Below, in pieces: positions 1 to 11,750 of a stretch of 64,000 bases of DNA. A model generated the notes under the pieces. That model did no database searches. It saw only the letters and a list, made by a program, of their open reading frames with translations, and had not been told where the DNA came from. The DNA is taken from positions 21,846,556 through 21,910,555 of the forward strand of contig CP099845.1 in the NCBI GenBank assembly GCA_030062745.1, given 5' to 3'. Source of the DNA: Capitulum mitella (taxonomy: Eukaryota > Arthropoda > Thecostraca > Pollicipedomorpha > Pollicipedidae). A program made the position numbers and the translations under genes. Positions within the stretch are counted from its first letter, which is position 1, and each line of letters begins with the position of its first letter.

Positions 1-432
1 AAATTATAGCTATGCTACAAGTTATATGAGGAATACAGGATCATATATATATATGGGTTCTGCGTGTTGAAAACGAAACATTGTTCGATAACTAAACGTT
101 TTCACGTGATAACTAAACGCAACCACAGAAAGGACAGATTTTGGAGAGAACGTCAAGGCTCTGACTTCGATCGAAACGTACGAATGGTTCACATCACTGA
201 TGCTACGCCAATGATGGCATTTATGGAAAATGCGCATACCACAGATAACTTTATATGTATTGGCTGAGGCGGACAAAAAAAGGAGAAAAACAGGAAATAC
301 GCAAGACGCTTTGGTTTCCTGGATATACCTATGACGCTATCAAAACAATGAAGTCATCCCCTGCTCTGGTTTCCTGGACGTGCAATCCGGGTTTCAAATA
401 GACTGCAACCACCGTCTCCCGAAAGGCACTGA
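1..432. other. anonymous sequence
   Basis: No recognisable gene or element. Short overlapping ORFs on both strands have no domain signature, and there is a short AT run near 43-52. Confidence 0.5.
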
Positions 433-496
433 AATGTTCCGTACTTCGAATGTGCCAATCTTCCAATGTTCCGTACTTCGAATGTGCCAATCTTCC
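433..496. repeat. perfect 2 x 32-bp tandem duplication
   Basis: A 32-bp unit beginning AATGTTCCGTACTTCG occurs twice in a row with no mismatch (433-464 and 465-496). Perfect identity suggests a recent tandem duplication. It lies in sequence with no recognisable gene. Confidence 0.9.
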
Positions 497-1037
497 AAAA
501 CTTGTTTCCATACCATGAGACTGACTAAAAGCCAGCAAGTTAATATCACAGCCAAAAACAAATCGGTTTCGTCCAAACGCTCCAAGAGATCGTCCGATCT
601 CAGGGGGCCAAGTGGATCTCGTCATGGATTTCTGAATGCCGCATCCCCTCCACGTGGATTTCAAGCGAAATGTACTGCATGGAGATCAGGCTGAAGTACA
701 CGCGACGGGATGGGTGTTGGCGGTGCCACCAAACGCACGTGCAGCAACACACAGGGTGGGTAGCGCGGCGACCCATTTAACTTTGGATAAATTTAACACA
801 CGCCCTATGGTGCTGGAAGAAAATTGCCTAGGAATACACCTGGTCTACACCTTTGATATCTGTACCTACACCACAGCAGCTGTCTAAAAACTATGACCAC
901 AGTGCAAACAGTGGTGCCACCTAACGATGCGCTGGCCCAGCCGCTGGGACCGGTGGCGCCACCTGTCTGGCGACCTCCAGGCTTCGGAGCCGCTGACTCG
1001 TGGTGTGGACGAGCCAAACCACTAACAGTCCAATGTG
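497..1037. other. anonymous sequence
   Basis: No gene, RNA or element recognised. Moderately GC-rich from about 640 onward. Confidence 0.45.
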
Positions 1038-1290
1038 ACAAGTAAAATCACGGCCGCAGTACTGCCTTCATCTGACCGGTAAACTGCACCTACAGTAGCG
1101 GCTCAATCTGAACGGTAAAACCACAGTCATACTGGACCGGTAACGCACAGCCACACTGCTGACTGAGGATGACTGGTAAAACCACAGCCATCATACCGGC
1201 TCCGCCTGACAACAAAAGCCCTGGTTCGCTGAGTCTGGCCGGCAAAAAAAGCACAGCCACAATGCTCAAATGATGGCTGTGGTTTATAAT
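1038..1290. repeat. degenerate minisatellite of about 36 bp
   Basis: Successive segments begin with GGTAAAACCACAG-like words (near 1077, 1113, 1138 and 1174, with weaker ones on either side). Each continues into a variable stretch ending in a CTGAC/CTGACC-like word. Spacing is about 25-38 bp. The repeats are diverged, so the array is old or loosely constrained. No coding function is evident. Confidence 0.6.
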
Positions 1291-1910
1291 GGTGGCTGAC
1301 TGATAAAAAAAAGTTGTGCAAACGTCAAGTTGTGCGATGAACACAATTCCGGTTTCGTACGACCAATGAGAGACAGAACGCACAGAGACATCCTTTCTTC
1401 CAGCGCATGTCATACGTTTCCTGGCGCAAGTGTACGTTTTCTAGTACAATTCTTCTACTGCATGTAGCAGGCATAGCCCCGAAATGAATTCGCAAACCTC
1501 AGTAACGGACATCAAGGAACGCGGTTGTCTAATCCCTTCTCAGACCTCCCCCCCCAAAAAAAAGAAAAAACGCACACGCACATTTCCTGCCCAAACTTCT
1601 GAGAAATGTTGGTTCCGATCAACAAGGTCAATCCACAGTAGATCGGGTGTGATGTTCTGAGTTCGGCCAACGGCCCGTGTCTAGCATGGCCTCCGATGGC
1701 AAATACCATCCTTCCAAAACATTAAATTATCAGGTTCAACAATCAAGCGCCTTTCGGTTGTAAGTTAAGCTCACACCAAACGCCATCCTGGAATTTAACG
1801 GAAAAGCACTGATGTAGGCAAACATACTTACAGGGAATGTTCCACTTTGGAAGACCTTTTCACACTTGGTGTTCCGCAAAAATCCCACCGATAACGTTTG
1901 ACGTGCTTAG
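1291..1910. other. anonymous sequence
   Basis: No gene recognised. It holds a C/A homopolymer tract near 1549-1570. Confidence 0.45.
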
Positions 1911-2026
1911 TCATTCGTCTATATGACGCAATACGTGCCTGCGCCGGCCAATGAACGCAAGTGTTCGTTGACCGGCGCCCGCTCACTATTGCGGTGCGGC
2001 GCCGCGCAACAGCTAAAAACAGGACA
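1911..2026 (-). repeat. dispersed repeat, copy 1
   Basis: Read on the minus strand, this stretch matches 10,888-10,985 on the plus strand. Shared words include AGCTGTTGCG, GCGTTCATTGGCCG and GTATTGCGTCATAT, in the same order and at similar spacing. It contains a CCAAT box and a TGCGTCA word. It could be part of a dispersed element or a recurring promoter-like module. No terminal repeats were found. Confidence 0.6.
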
Positions 2027-3802
2027 AGCCGCACAGGGCACAGCGAAAACTGTGGGAAGTTGCCTTGGTACGCAAACGTGGAGTTTTGAGACACAACGTA
2101 TGCTACAGGTTGGCTTGACTGCAAGCTACAGCTTTTCACGCAGCCGGCGTGACGTACTGCTTCCATTTCGCATCAACAACTCTTTGCGCCAAACCTCAAG
2201 CCAGCTCCAAAACTATGGGAACGAATAAGCGCTCACATTCGTCCCAACTGGACTCACGTCACACAAGCTTCAAGCCCTGTTCCGCAATCGCTCGTCAGCC
2301 CAGTGGCGTGCGCTTCGTGAACTCGACGCAAAATTTTTTTATGGCCTCCCAGCTGATGAGGTTTCTTGCATCTCTGCTGTCTCATATCTCATACATGTCT
2401 CACTCCCTATTGTTTATGCCTGGACGGGTGTGGAGATGCTTAACCGCATCTGTCCATTACTGTCGCATTCAACACGCAGTACGGTAAACATTAAAATCTC
2501 ACAGCTAAAATACGCCATAAAATGCACAAAACCATTAGTCATTCTAACAGACGCCTTACTTTTGTCGTCATAAACGATTGCGTTGCAGCATAAATTTGTT
2601 ACTAAACAAGGCAGCGCCAGGCACTAGCTACAAGAATTCATCTGTCAAGCAGACCTCCGTAGCAAAGTATAATAATGAAAATAAAATGTGCTGCGCAGCG
2701 CCACTACGCGGAATGATTTATCAGATTTATAATATCGTTTACATAGAACTAGCCAGAACCCCGCGTGAAACGTAAGAAGCCTTTAGATAAAACAAATTAC
2801 TTGGCAGATGGTCGCAGCCATCCGGCCTCGCCCTACATTACATAAACAATTATTAAATAAATATATTCATTCAGCATTATGTACACCGGGGGATACGGCC
2901 TTGGTTGAGCTTGCAGGTCTGGAAACTCCTTGCATCATGCATGGAAGGACTGCGCAAAGAGGTACAATGCAACAAACAACAAAATTATTTACATGCTAAC
3001 AGTCATTGCGTTGGCATCACGGCGATTTCAAAGAAAAAGAAATTTGGCATGTGCGCATGTCTACGTCGTGCCGTAAAATTCTGAACGCATCCCCGTTTAT
3101 GAGACAGCCGGGTTTCGAAACGTGTTGGTAATAATCTGTCACACCGTCATCGTGGGGTGGCACGATCTTTGTACCTGCGATTCCTTTCACATTTATGTGT
3201 AACATGATGTCTCACTTTAAAGGCGGCGACAGCCTCGAAACGTCCGAAAGCTCGCCGCTTCCATCGCAACAGACCCATGCTGCGCCACGAAACTTTGTGC
3301 ATACCTACGTTCATATGTTGAGTGAGTTTCGAAACATTTCCTATGAGCTTCGTTCCACCGTTGGCTCAGGACATGGTCATATTTGCATCTGTCTCGTCGT
3401 CTTTCCGAATGAAATCGGTTAAAAATGGGAAAATTTAGACGGACATTGCCTGTTCTTTTTGCTGGATTCCCCAGCCAACAAGGACAACGACGGACGGATA
3501 ATGTAATTATGACGCCTGTGGCACTTTAAAATTTCAAATTTGCCTTAGCAATGCCATCCCGATACATTTCATTCTGGGGATGAAAATGTATTTTTCGAAA
3601 GATCAGTGTAACTTCTATTATATATGAGTGCCTTTTGTAAACCTGACATCGAAACTTTCAACGACATGGAAAGCGACAGCTCCAACCACGGAAAAAAACT
3701 ACGAAGAAACTGGTAACAAGCAAAACAGCCGTCTCAAACGAAATATGCAAAAATAAAAACAAGGTAAACACTATATGCACACTAAACACTACGCAATAAA
3801 AC

Positions 3803-3803
<1 letters not shown>
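2027..3803. other. anonymous sequence
   Basis: No recognisable gene. AT-rich from about 2480 to 2900. Short ORFs on both strands lack domain signatures. Confidence 0.45.

Positions 3804-3867
<64 letters not shown>
3804..3867. repeat. (TA)n microsatellite
   Basis: An uninterrupted TA dinucleotide run of about 64 bp. Open frames through it encode only alternating Ile-Tyr and are artefacts. Confidence 0.97.
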
Positions 3868-3872
<5 letters not shown>

Positions 3873-6615
3873 GTGGGTAAAGGTGATGGCAATGACCAAG
3901 AGAAAAGAGTCAAATCAAGTGCTGGCTACCTCAGATCAACGGCTTCCTTGTCTCTTGTTTTTCCTCGTCATCGGATTCGTCTGCGAGTATTCCAGTCTGT
4001 CTGATAAAAAGTAAGCGTTCACCGTACAAAAAGACCTACTGCCGCATGGCATGGTTGATTCCCTTTTTGACGTAGACAGCATGCGTTATTAATGAACCCA
4101 TCAGCGACCAATGGCATTTGCCATGCTTAACACCCACGCTGATCACTTCCGCTCATACGGAAATCATATAAAATTAACCGAATGGCGGATGCGTAAATGT
4201 CACAGCTACCGATCGACACGACATGCGCGCTGGTCGCATCTAATTGCGGCGACAGCTGGGGGGCAGGCGGCTGCATGAATAAAAAATTCACACCATATCC
4301 GCCTGTTCGTGGGTTTCTCGTCCCCAAAATACCTAGGAATTCGGCGAACGGGACCGAGGAATTCGCCGACCCGAGAACAGTCTCTCGGCAATCGGCACAC
4401 GGACGCAAACACGGCCCGGCGCGAGTGAGACATTCCCCCGCCGACGGTCGCCTGCTTTGTGGGTCTTGTTTCCTTCAGGCATCTTCGAGAGCTACTGGGC
4501 AGCGACGCCGGCGATGAGATACAGTTTCCAAGTCACTCTTGCAGGCGTGACTTTATCTACACGGAGAGGTCGGGAATAGTCATGTTTTCCAATAAAAAAC
4601 GAGCAAGCGATGCAGACCGAGCATGAACGGAACCTTGTCATAAAATCATGCTAACCCTCGTCAGTAATGCCATGTGGCTACCTTCGACATTACACGGGGG
4701 TACAACCTCCTTCCCCTCGACCATTTTCACATCTGAAATGACAAAATACTAAAGTAAAACTGAGCGTACAGCTTGGTTCTCTGGCTACAAGATGACACGG
4801 TTTGACCCCGTTAGTGCACAAAGTGACGTCACAGGCGACCTCAAAAGAAGCCAATGGATTCTAGTTGTCCTTGGATGCTAAGGAATGTAACTTTTAGCGC
4901 ACTTTTCAGGTGCCCAGACCGACTTTTGGCGACGAACAAAGACTGAAACTACCGGTACTGTGCAAATCGGCGCTTCTGAGTACTTAACAACTCCTATGAG
5001 GCTAATAAAAGATAAAAAAGTGACATCAATTCATGCTTCTGGCCTCAGATCGACCCTGACTTAAGTAAGAACCCAAGAAGTTCGGAGGTCAATCACACCA
5101 TGGGTGACACCCATCCACAAAGGCTGAACAGACTGGGTGCCTCAAAACATTTACGGCGTTTTCTATACGATAGAGTCGTCGTCATACCGAGATTTCTCCA
5201 TGGCACGTTCTGGAGAAAGAGGTCAAACGTGGGTAACCTTCCAAGGTATACCTCAACTTTTCAGGGTACGCGTAAAATGGGTCGATCATCAGATATGCAA
5301 AACTTCCCAGCGACAGGAAAGGTCGTTTGCGGTCAACCTGCAAAAACCTCAGGAGGGTTGCACCAACTCCCACGCCCCCCCCCCCTCCCCCCTCTCGTAC
5401 TGGCGAGGGTTAACACCCGTACTACTGGAAGCAAAAACTGCCAACCACTTTTTTGTCAATAGCGTTCGCCATAATTGTGCCTGAGCGTTGATACTCCCTC
5501 TATAGTACGTCGTAATTCCAGGGCATTCTTTTGCCGTGTGAAATTTAAAATCGGTCCGTAAACTTTTCCACCATGGCCGGGAGAACCTGGGAAGAGAATC
5601 TCACAGTCAACTCATCGGCGGCAGCGGACACCCGTTGTCGTGCCGAATCGTACGGCGGACACTGCGCTGTGTGGGGACCAGTTCAGACCAGTTTCTGCCC
5701 GGCGGCGGGCTAAAAAAACTCCGTGGGTACTTGGCCTGGTTGACAAGCTTACAACCCAATGTAGAGGCAGTCTAGGCCGGGTCAATCAAGGTTAATCAAT
5801 ATTAAATGTTCAACGTGGAACAATCTGTTTTTCCCTTCAGATTTGTTCATCGGATCTCCACCAAAGTTTGTGGTTATTACAGAAAGACTGTTCGTACCAG
5901 GAAGCACAACACACCTAGGTCACGGCAATTGAAGCAAACCGAAGCCAAGTATCGAAAATGCGTGCGGCCGAAGGCAATGCATCTGGGGGAATCTGACTGC
6001 ATGATGAAGGCATATGACCCGATGCACAGCAAATTCCGTTACGTCAACTGAGGTAATCAAAAGTCAGTTAGGGAGGACATAACATTCTCCTTTCTCCTCC
6101 TCATCCGCTCTATTGATCTCAGGTCTAATACGGATACGTTTAACTTGCCCGATAAACCTCGGATGACCTATAATGATCTAAGTATCCCGCCTTGGGTGTA
6201 CGATTCCGTGCTGGGGCGGCAAATTCTCCCCCCCCTCCATCATATGTATATGCCATATCATATGCATCATGCCATACTGTATACATATGACAAATCCTCT
6301 TAGACTACTCCAGTCACCAGAAAAACTGGGGTGACTTTTTACAAGATGAACTATTGGTAACTGGCTACCATATTGAAATATGTGGTGAATGATATTCTGT
6401 ATTATGCTTATAATTCGCATTCTGAGATCAAAAGTGCATCACATTTTGAAATAACGGGAATTAAACGCATAACCAGGGCACTTAAAAGATGGCGATTTTA
6501 TGGAAAATGTTAACTTTTTGCCATATATCTTGAATCTGCTGAGGTCATGTTTGTCACGGTTTCAAACATTTCCAGGTCGTGTTACATGCCATATCATGTG
6601 CATATCACAAGTGCT
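3868..6615. other. anonymous sequence
   Basis: No gene recognised. It contains a C-rich tract near 5376-5394 and a palindromic AT-rich patch at 6241-6293, where CATATGTATA is mirrored by TATACATATG. The ORFs around 5100-5480 have no recognisable domain. Confidence 0.4.
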
Positions 6616-6732
6616 CATGGGCGGATCCAGGTACCAGAAAAAGATGGGACAATAACTACATGTTGAAGTCATGCATTATAAACCGTAAGAAAACAAAAAA
6701 TGCCCCTTCACCTGACCCTGGATCCGCCACTG
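6616..6732. mobile_element. candidate short hAT-type MITE
   Basis: A 117-bp segment starts CATGGGCGGATCCAGG and ends CCTGGATCCGCCACTG. The reverse complement of the end is CAGTGGCGGATCCAGG, so the ends form an inverted repeat of about 16 bp with two mismatches. CAGTGGCGGATCCAGG-like ends are typical of non-autonomous hAT elements. No 8-bp target duplication can be seen, so the boundaries or the family assignment may be wrong. Confidence 0.5.
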
Positions 6733-6909
6733 TTCATCCCTGGAAGCATTTCTGACTTCTACTTTAAATGAAATATATGGTAACATGTCGTAACATATGT
6801 GAAACTGTAGAACCCGTCACGTACATCCAGATGTCTGTTAGACCACTGAACGTGCTACTGGATGAAATATGAATCCCAAAAGTGATGCCTGGAGATGCCC
6901 CCGGTAGAA

Positions 6910-7045
6910 TATTTTTAATCTGATATTCATCATATATTATATTATAATATATTAATACTATATTATAGTGCTATTACATTATAGTTGTATCACATATATT
7001 GTTCATTATATTATATTATGATATATTAATATCATTTACAACATA
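6910..7045. repeat. AT-rich block with short palindromes
   Basis: An almost pure A/T stretch built of TATTATA/TATAATA words that can fold back on themselves. No unit repeats exactly. Confidence 0.6.
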
Positions 7046-7057
7046 TTATCAATTTAA

Positions 7058-7087
7058 CCTAATTTACCCCGGTATGGGTAAATTAGG
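7058..7087. repeat. perfect 12-bp inverted repeat (hairpin)
   Basis: CCTAATTTACCC (7058-7069) is followed after 6 nt by its exact reverse complement GGGTAAATTAGG (7076-7087). It would form a stable hairpin. Function is unknown. Confidence 0.85.
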
Positions 7088-7618
7088 GTGAATATGTCTA
7101 CGCCGCACGTTAGTTCAGTTCAATTCCATACAATGAATCATGAATTCCTCAGGATTATGAATCCTTTAACCTGCCCCTAAATCCACCATTTACCAACAGT
7201 TTCCTCAAAAGTGCTCTGAATCTGAAAGGCAACAAACATTTGGATCATCTGAGCTGCCAGTGACATTTAAAAGGCATCAAAATAAAACAAGACAACGTCC
7301 AAGTGCGCGACCTCCAGGAAAGGCAATATTCCTCAAATACACCTCAAAAAACATATCCTAGAAACAATGTCCTAAGCATTTTTTATTTTGTCACAACATA
7401 TCAACAACATATTTAGGTAAAGTAATCACGTTTCGTGAAACAGCTCCTAGCAGCCCAGGAAATACGTAAGAAAAACCGGGGGGGGGGCAAATGTCCCTGC
7501 CCTTTCCCTCCAGCATAGCGTAAGAAGGTTAAGGACGAATAACGTTATCGTGTCTGTCAACAAATCATCACAATGCCCTACCCTTCAAAACGACGAAGTA
7601 CAGTCTTTTCAAATAATG
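7088..7618. other. anonymous sequence
   Basis: No recognisable gene. A G homopolymer lies near 7479-7488. Confidence 0.45.
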
Positions 7619-7651
7619 ACCTAGGTTGACCTCGATTAACTTCACCTAGGT
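7619..7651. repeat. palindromic CTAGGT motif, copy 1
   Basis: The stretch begins ACCTAGGTTGAC and ends TTCACCTAGGT, forming an imperfect inverted repeat. A related sequence sits at 36,181-36,208. The two share CTAGGT, TCGA and ACTTCACCTA in the same order. Confidence 0.6.
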
Positions 7652-8379
7652 GAGCCTGGCTTTGCGATATGTACGTTCATCACATGGAGTAAGCTTTCAC
7701 AAAATTTGGTCGCGATCGCTTCTCTAAGTCTGAAAGCAGGAAAGGATGGCATTCATCCCAAGTTTTACCTTGTTGATCTCGACTGGTTCCCCTGAGGCAT
7801 TACAGTTTTGAAAAGAACACCACGCAGAGTTGCTTCTTAAAAAATGTATTTCGATGTCATCCAATGATGATGACGTCAAATGGTTTTTGATTCTGTTCTG
7901 GCTTACGCCCGTTCGTGTCGTCACCAACAGTTGAGAAAAGGACACGGATGAACTAGAAGAAAAAAAAAACAGGATAACTCATGGGGAATCGTTTCGCAAT
8001 GCCGCGAAAAACAGTTCTGAGATGTAAAGTTCACTAGCAATCGATTTTTCGGACTTCCAGCTCCAAACTGAGCATCTCAGCTCACAACGTATGAAGGACG
8101 TTGGAAGGCCAACAGGAACTCGCGCTACTGACAACGGAGTCCTGGTAAATCATGCTGAAAAGGGTTTGCAACTCTCGACAGTGCACAATGAGCTTAAAAG
8201 ACAATACACGGTGTAGTAGCAAGGAAAGTGGAATGAAAGCTGATGAAGTACTTCCTAGTATTATTACCGCTTCGCATACGCATCGACCTCCAACTCTGTC
8301 AATCCCTTGCATGGTCTTCTCCACTCTTCCACCGGAAACCACAAGCTTCCAACCGTGGCGTTTTCCCACCGACTGCCAC
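7652..8379. other. anonymous sequence
   Basis: No recognisable gene. An A-rich run lies at 7959-7969. Confidence 0.4.
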
Positions 8380-8730
8380 CCATCCATATCCACCGGCCAG
8401 GCATGTCATGCCGCCGCCTCGGAAGCACCCCCACCGGTGCAGCTCTCGGACGACTCCGACGGCCCGGCGCCGCCGCCGCGGCGTCAGACGGCGCGGCAGC
8501 CGGCCCCGCGCCAGTGCCTGCCGGCCGGTCACGTGCACGGCACCGTGTCCGCCCGCGCCGCGCCCCGGCCCGCCACGTAATCGGCCCGTCTGGCGGGGCA
8601 GCGGCCGGCGCGGGGCCATCTGGGCCCGGCGGTCACTTCCAGTTCTCGGAACTGAGGCACCCAGGGGCGCCATGCGCGCGTGCCCTCTGACGCCGCCGGA
8701 GCCGGCACGCGCGGGCGCTGCTGCGTAACT
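8380..8730. promoter_or_regulatory. CpG-rich island 1
   Basis: A very GC- and CpG-dense segment flanked by ordinary sequence. Overlapping ORFs on both strands encode low-complexity Arg/Pro/Ala/Gly peptides, which is the expected by-product of GC-rich DNA and not evidence of a gene. It includes a CACGTG E-box at about 8529. It could be a promoter island or a GC-rich 5' exon. No TATA or initiator could be assigned. Confidence 0.5.
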
Positions 8731-9179
8731 CGGGCGGATGTCGAGTCGCTTATCTCTGGAGTTGTTACAATCGTGACGTCATTCCCCAGTTGTCGCGAAG
8801 ATTCCAGCGCTATCTGGTTCTATCTGACTGTATACGATCTGTAAACAACTTTGTCGCTTCTGGTCAAATCGGTTTGAAATCTGTCCCGTCCCCAAGTTAA
8901 TGTTTTCTTGCCAAGTAAATCAGACAAAAACATCGGGAACAGTTTAATATATGTATGCATAAGCCAACGGTACATGCATGTGTCGCACATGCACATGGCA
9001 TAATGCCCTACATTAACTTGTACTCATTATCCACATTTCACTAAGTGCTGAGCATGGCAAGTTATTCAACTTAAACGGGCATTTGCCACAAAGTGCAGGA
9101 ATCCATCACTTTGTGACCATCTGTCTTCACTTCTGTCGGAGGCCTGGGTCTGCTGCCTGAAGCAGAAAGGCGATAAGAA
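8731..9179. other. anonymous sequence between CpG islands
   Basis: No recognisable gene. The composition is clearly lower in GC than the islands on either side. Confidence 0.4.
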
Positions 9180-9690
9180 ACAAAACGAAAACACCGTGCA
9201 GCAATGGTGACAACCCCGCCGCGGCAGCGCGCGTGCCCGGCGGCAGCGGTCGACGCCATTTTCCCCGCCATCTCCTACCATGGGGATGGCGGGGAGACGT
9301 TCTCCGTGTTACGTAACGCTGTCACGTTGTCACGGTGGTGACGGCATTACGTAACGCCGCCGCACCAGCCCGCCTGCCGGCCGGCGGCTGGCCGTGGCGG
9401 TGCCGCGCTCTGGACCTGCCGTTGGGGACCAGCACAGCACTTCCGACCGCTTCCCGGAGAACGGTCTCCGGCCGCGCTCAGGCGCGTGCGCGGAAGAACG
9501 CCCTGATACCGGCTAGGCGTGGCGCGGCCGCCATGGGGCGGGAAACGTCGACCGGGGCCCCGCTCAAAGCCTGCGCCCCCTGCTCCCCGCTCCATGTGTG
9601 CATACGATCCGCCTCTTGTACTTCTCGACGGGGATAGTCGCCGGGGACGCGGCCGAGCACTGGTGAGTTCCCGACCTCGAATTCCGGGCG
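9180..9690. promoter_or_regulatory. CpG-rich island 2 with paired TTACGTAA sites
   Basis: A CpG-dense segment. GTTACGTAAC (9308-9317) and ATTACGTAAC (9346-9355) are two near-identical palindromes 38 bp apart. Both fit the PAR/E4BP4-type bZIP consensus RTTAYGTAAY, bound by factors such as Vrille and Pdp1 in insects. Between them lies a GTCACG/GTGAC patch. The layout suggests a promoter or enhancer. The regulated gene is not identified. Confidence 0.5.
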
Positions 9691-10102
9691 CGAACCTGGC
9701 GCAGAATCGCGTCATCTCGAGAGGCTGACGCAAGTCGGTGTCCTTGAATCGTCAAAAAAACAAACAAGGCAAAACGTAAGGATATATGACCCAATTTAAC
9801 CAGCACTTCTCTCGGAAGAACAGAATGAAAAGAAACAACGGAAAACAAAACAAAACAAAACGTAACAATTCGAAATGAACCATTCGTGGTAGCTGGCCAT
9901 TCGTTCCATCGAAGCAACCACCTCCGCAACAGATCGGTGACGGTGCGACACCTGGCCGTTTCACAGCAGAAAAAAGATCCATCACGTGACGGCGCATCGC
10001 CCTTTTTACGTTCATGGCACACATCCTTCGTCCTCCGCAGCCTCTTCCGACTGCGGAAGCCAGCAGAGCGTGCAGTGGAGGAGACGCCGTTAAACAGCGC
10101 CT
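9691..10102. other. anonymous sequence
   Basis: Contains an A-rich, C-poor stretch at 9757-9870 (AAAACAAAAC words). ORFs on both strands overlap without domain signatures. Confidence 0.4.
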
Positions 10103-10296
10103 ACGGAGCCCAACGGACGACAGAAAACTCGGCAACCGGCACACGAAAGAACACCTCATCCCGCGGAGACCGGCAGAACAAAGAACACCCGCAGCCGCCG
10201 GGTACGGCAGAAGACAGAACACCCGCACCCGTCCAGCACGGCAGAAGACAGATCACAGCACACCGGGGCCCGGCAGACAGGAACACCCGAACCACG
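10103..10296. repeat. 34-bp minisatellite, about five units
   Basis: Units starting CGGCAGAA/CGGCACAC and containing AGAACACCCGCA-type cores begin at 10,137, 10,171, 10,205, 10,239 and 10,271. An earlier diverged unit starts near 10,103. The first three intervals are exactly 34 bp, then 32 bp. Because 34 is not a multiple of 3, the array shifts reading frame from unit to unit, which argues against a coding role. Confidence 0.75.
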
Positions 10297-10887
10297 CGGC
10301 AGCTGGCGGAGAACTCCGCAGCTGGGTACCGTCTTGTGCGATAACATAACTGTAATATTCCGACCCGAGGCCCCTCCGATGGGAACTAGGACAGCCCCAC
10401 CCTCCTGGCAGTTCTTCAAGCCCAACTGGGAGACTTACATACATCCAAAATTCATAATGGGCTATCCCCCCCCATCCATCCTCTCCTGCGATATTCTGAC
10501 CGGTCTTCCTGGAATGAAATCATGGTGATGCTCATGGTTCTGGACGTGCTGGAACACCACAGCGAAGCCGATATTCAGCAAGCTACAGACAGTATGTCGG
10601 AGTGAAAAGGGTAAACAACAGCTGTCCGGACAAATATCGGGGAAACATGCCTGAAGAGCTTACAGGTGACTACGATCACCGCAAACGAAATGTCCAAAAT
10701 GGGCATCTCCGTTAGGCTGAAACAAATACTGAAGGAAATGTCCTGCTTTGACAAGTGTTTGAAACTGGGACAGCCACGTTGTAGCCTGCAGTATAAGAAA
10801 TCAATATGTAACATACGCTTTGCCTCAAAACTTGCAGAGGTTCAAAGCGATTTCCCATTTGTTCCGGGAGTGTGCTATTCGGCCGCG
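10297..10887. other. anonymous sequence
   Basis: No recognisable gene. Confidence 0.4.
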
Positions 10888-10985
10888 TCTTATTTACAGC
10901 TGTTGCGTAGCGTCACGAGCGGCCGCAGGTCAGTGAACTCTGGCGTTCATTGGCCGACGCACGCCCGTATTGCGTCATATCGGAG
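10888..10985 (+). repeat. dispersed repeat, copy 2
   Basis: Matches the minus strand of 1911-2026 over about 100 bp. It carries AGCTGTTGCG, GCGTTCATTGGCCG and GTATTGCGTCATAT in order, with small gaps between. See copy 1. Confidence 0.6.
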
Positions 10986-11229
10986 GAAAACTACGGAATG
11001 AAGTTATTAACTAATTTCCTTATCTGACACTTCTAGATAAGTTATCAGAAAAGCAAGCACTTGAAACACTATTAGCGACATTTTTTCGAACTGTCAAGTC
11101 TTCTTTCGGAAGGCCAACCCAGGATAGCATTTCCTCCCAGTACGCCTTAGGAACTGTTGTGCGCAATCTTGAATCGTGCCTGGATGGTGACTAACAAACC
11201 GACGCCTCTCGACCATGAATCTTCACCAC

Positions 11230-11750
11230 CCCGCCGATCCCACGGGAAACGCTCCGCAAAGCCGAGGTCACCGAACGGCGCTTCCCAGAGGCCGACCACG
11301 CTCAGCAGAAACAGGCGCATATACCGACACCGCCGGCCCGACGGGCACGCAGCGTCGAGACTCGGCGGTCGGGACGCCGCGCTGAGGGCGCGGGGAACAC
11401 CGCCACGTGCAGCGGACCGTCCGTCCGGCCCTAATGATCAACAGTGACGTTGTTTATCCACCCGGTGCGCGACGTTCGCGTCCGCACCGCCGCCGTCGCC
11501 GTCTAGCCACTCACGGAATGCGGCAATCGGTTTATGTAGGGCAGCGGCGGGCCGGCGGGCGCGGCGCATGCAGCCGCTCCCGTCCGGCCGCCGCGGCCCT
11601 GACCGCCGCCCTGGGTACCGTTACCGCCGCCGCGCCGACGGGGCGACCTGTCCGGACCGTGACCTCGGCCGCTGACCCGGGGGCCCGAACCCGGCCCGCC
11701 GCCGACCGCTCACCGACGCAGGCCGGCGGCCGGAGACATCAACAATGACG
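11230..11750. promoter_or_regulatory. CpG-rich island 3
   Basis: A CpG- and GC-dense stretch, strongest at 11,540-11,730 with repeated CCGCCG and GGCCGG words. Peptides from either strand are low complexity. Probably a promoter or first-exon island. No transcription start could be fixed. Confidence 0.45.

Noticed and set aside
3804-3867. ORFs encoding Ile-Tyr runs
   Set aside because: Products of the AT microsatellite, open by composition on both strands. The same applies at 37,580, 47,718 and 58,968.
8152-8728. Proline/arginine-rich ORFs of 124-161 codons
   Set aside because: Four overlapping frames on both strands are open because the DNA is GC-rich. No domain and no start context favours any one.
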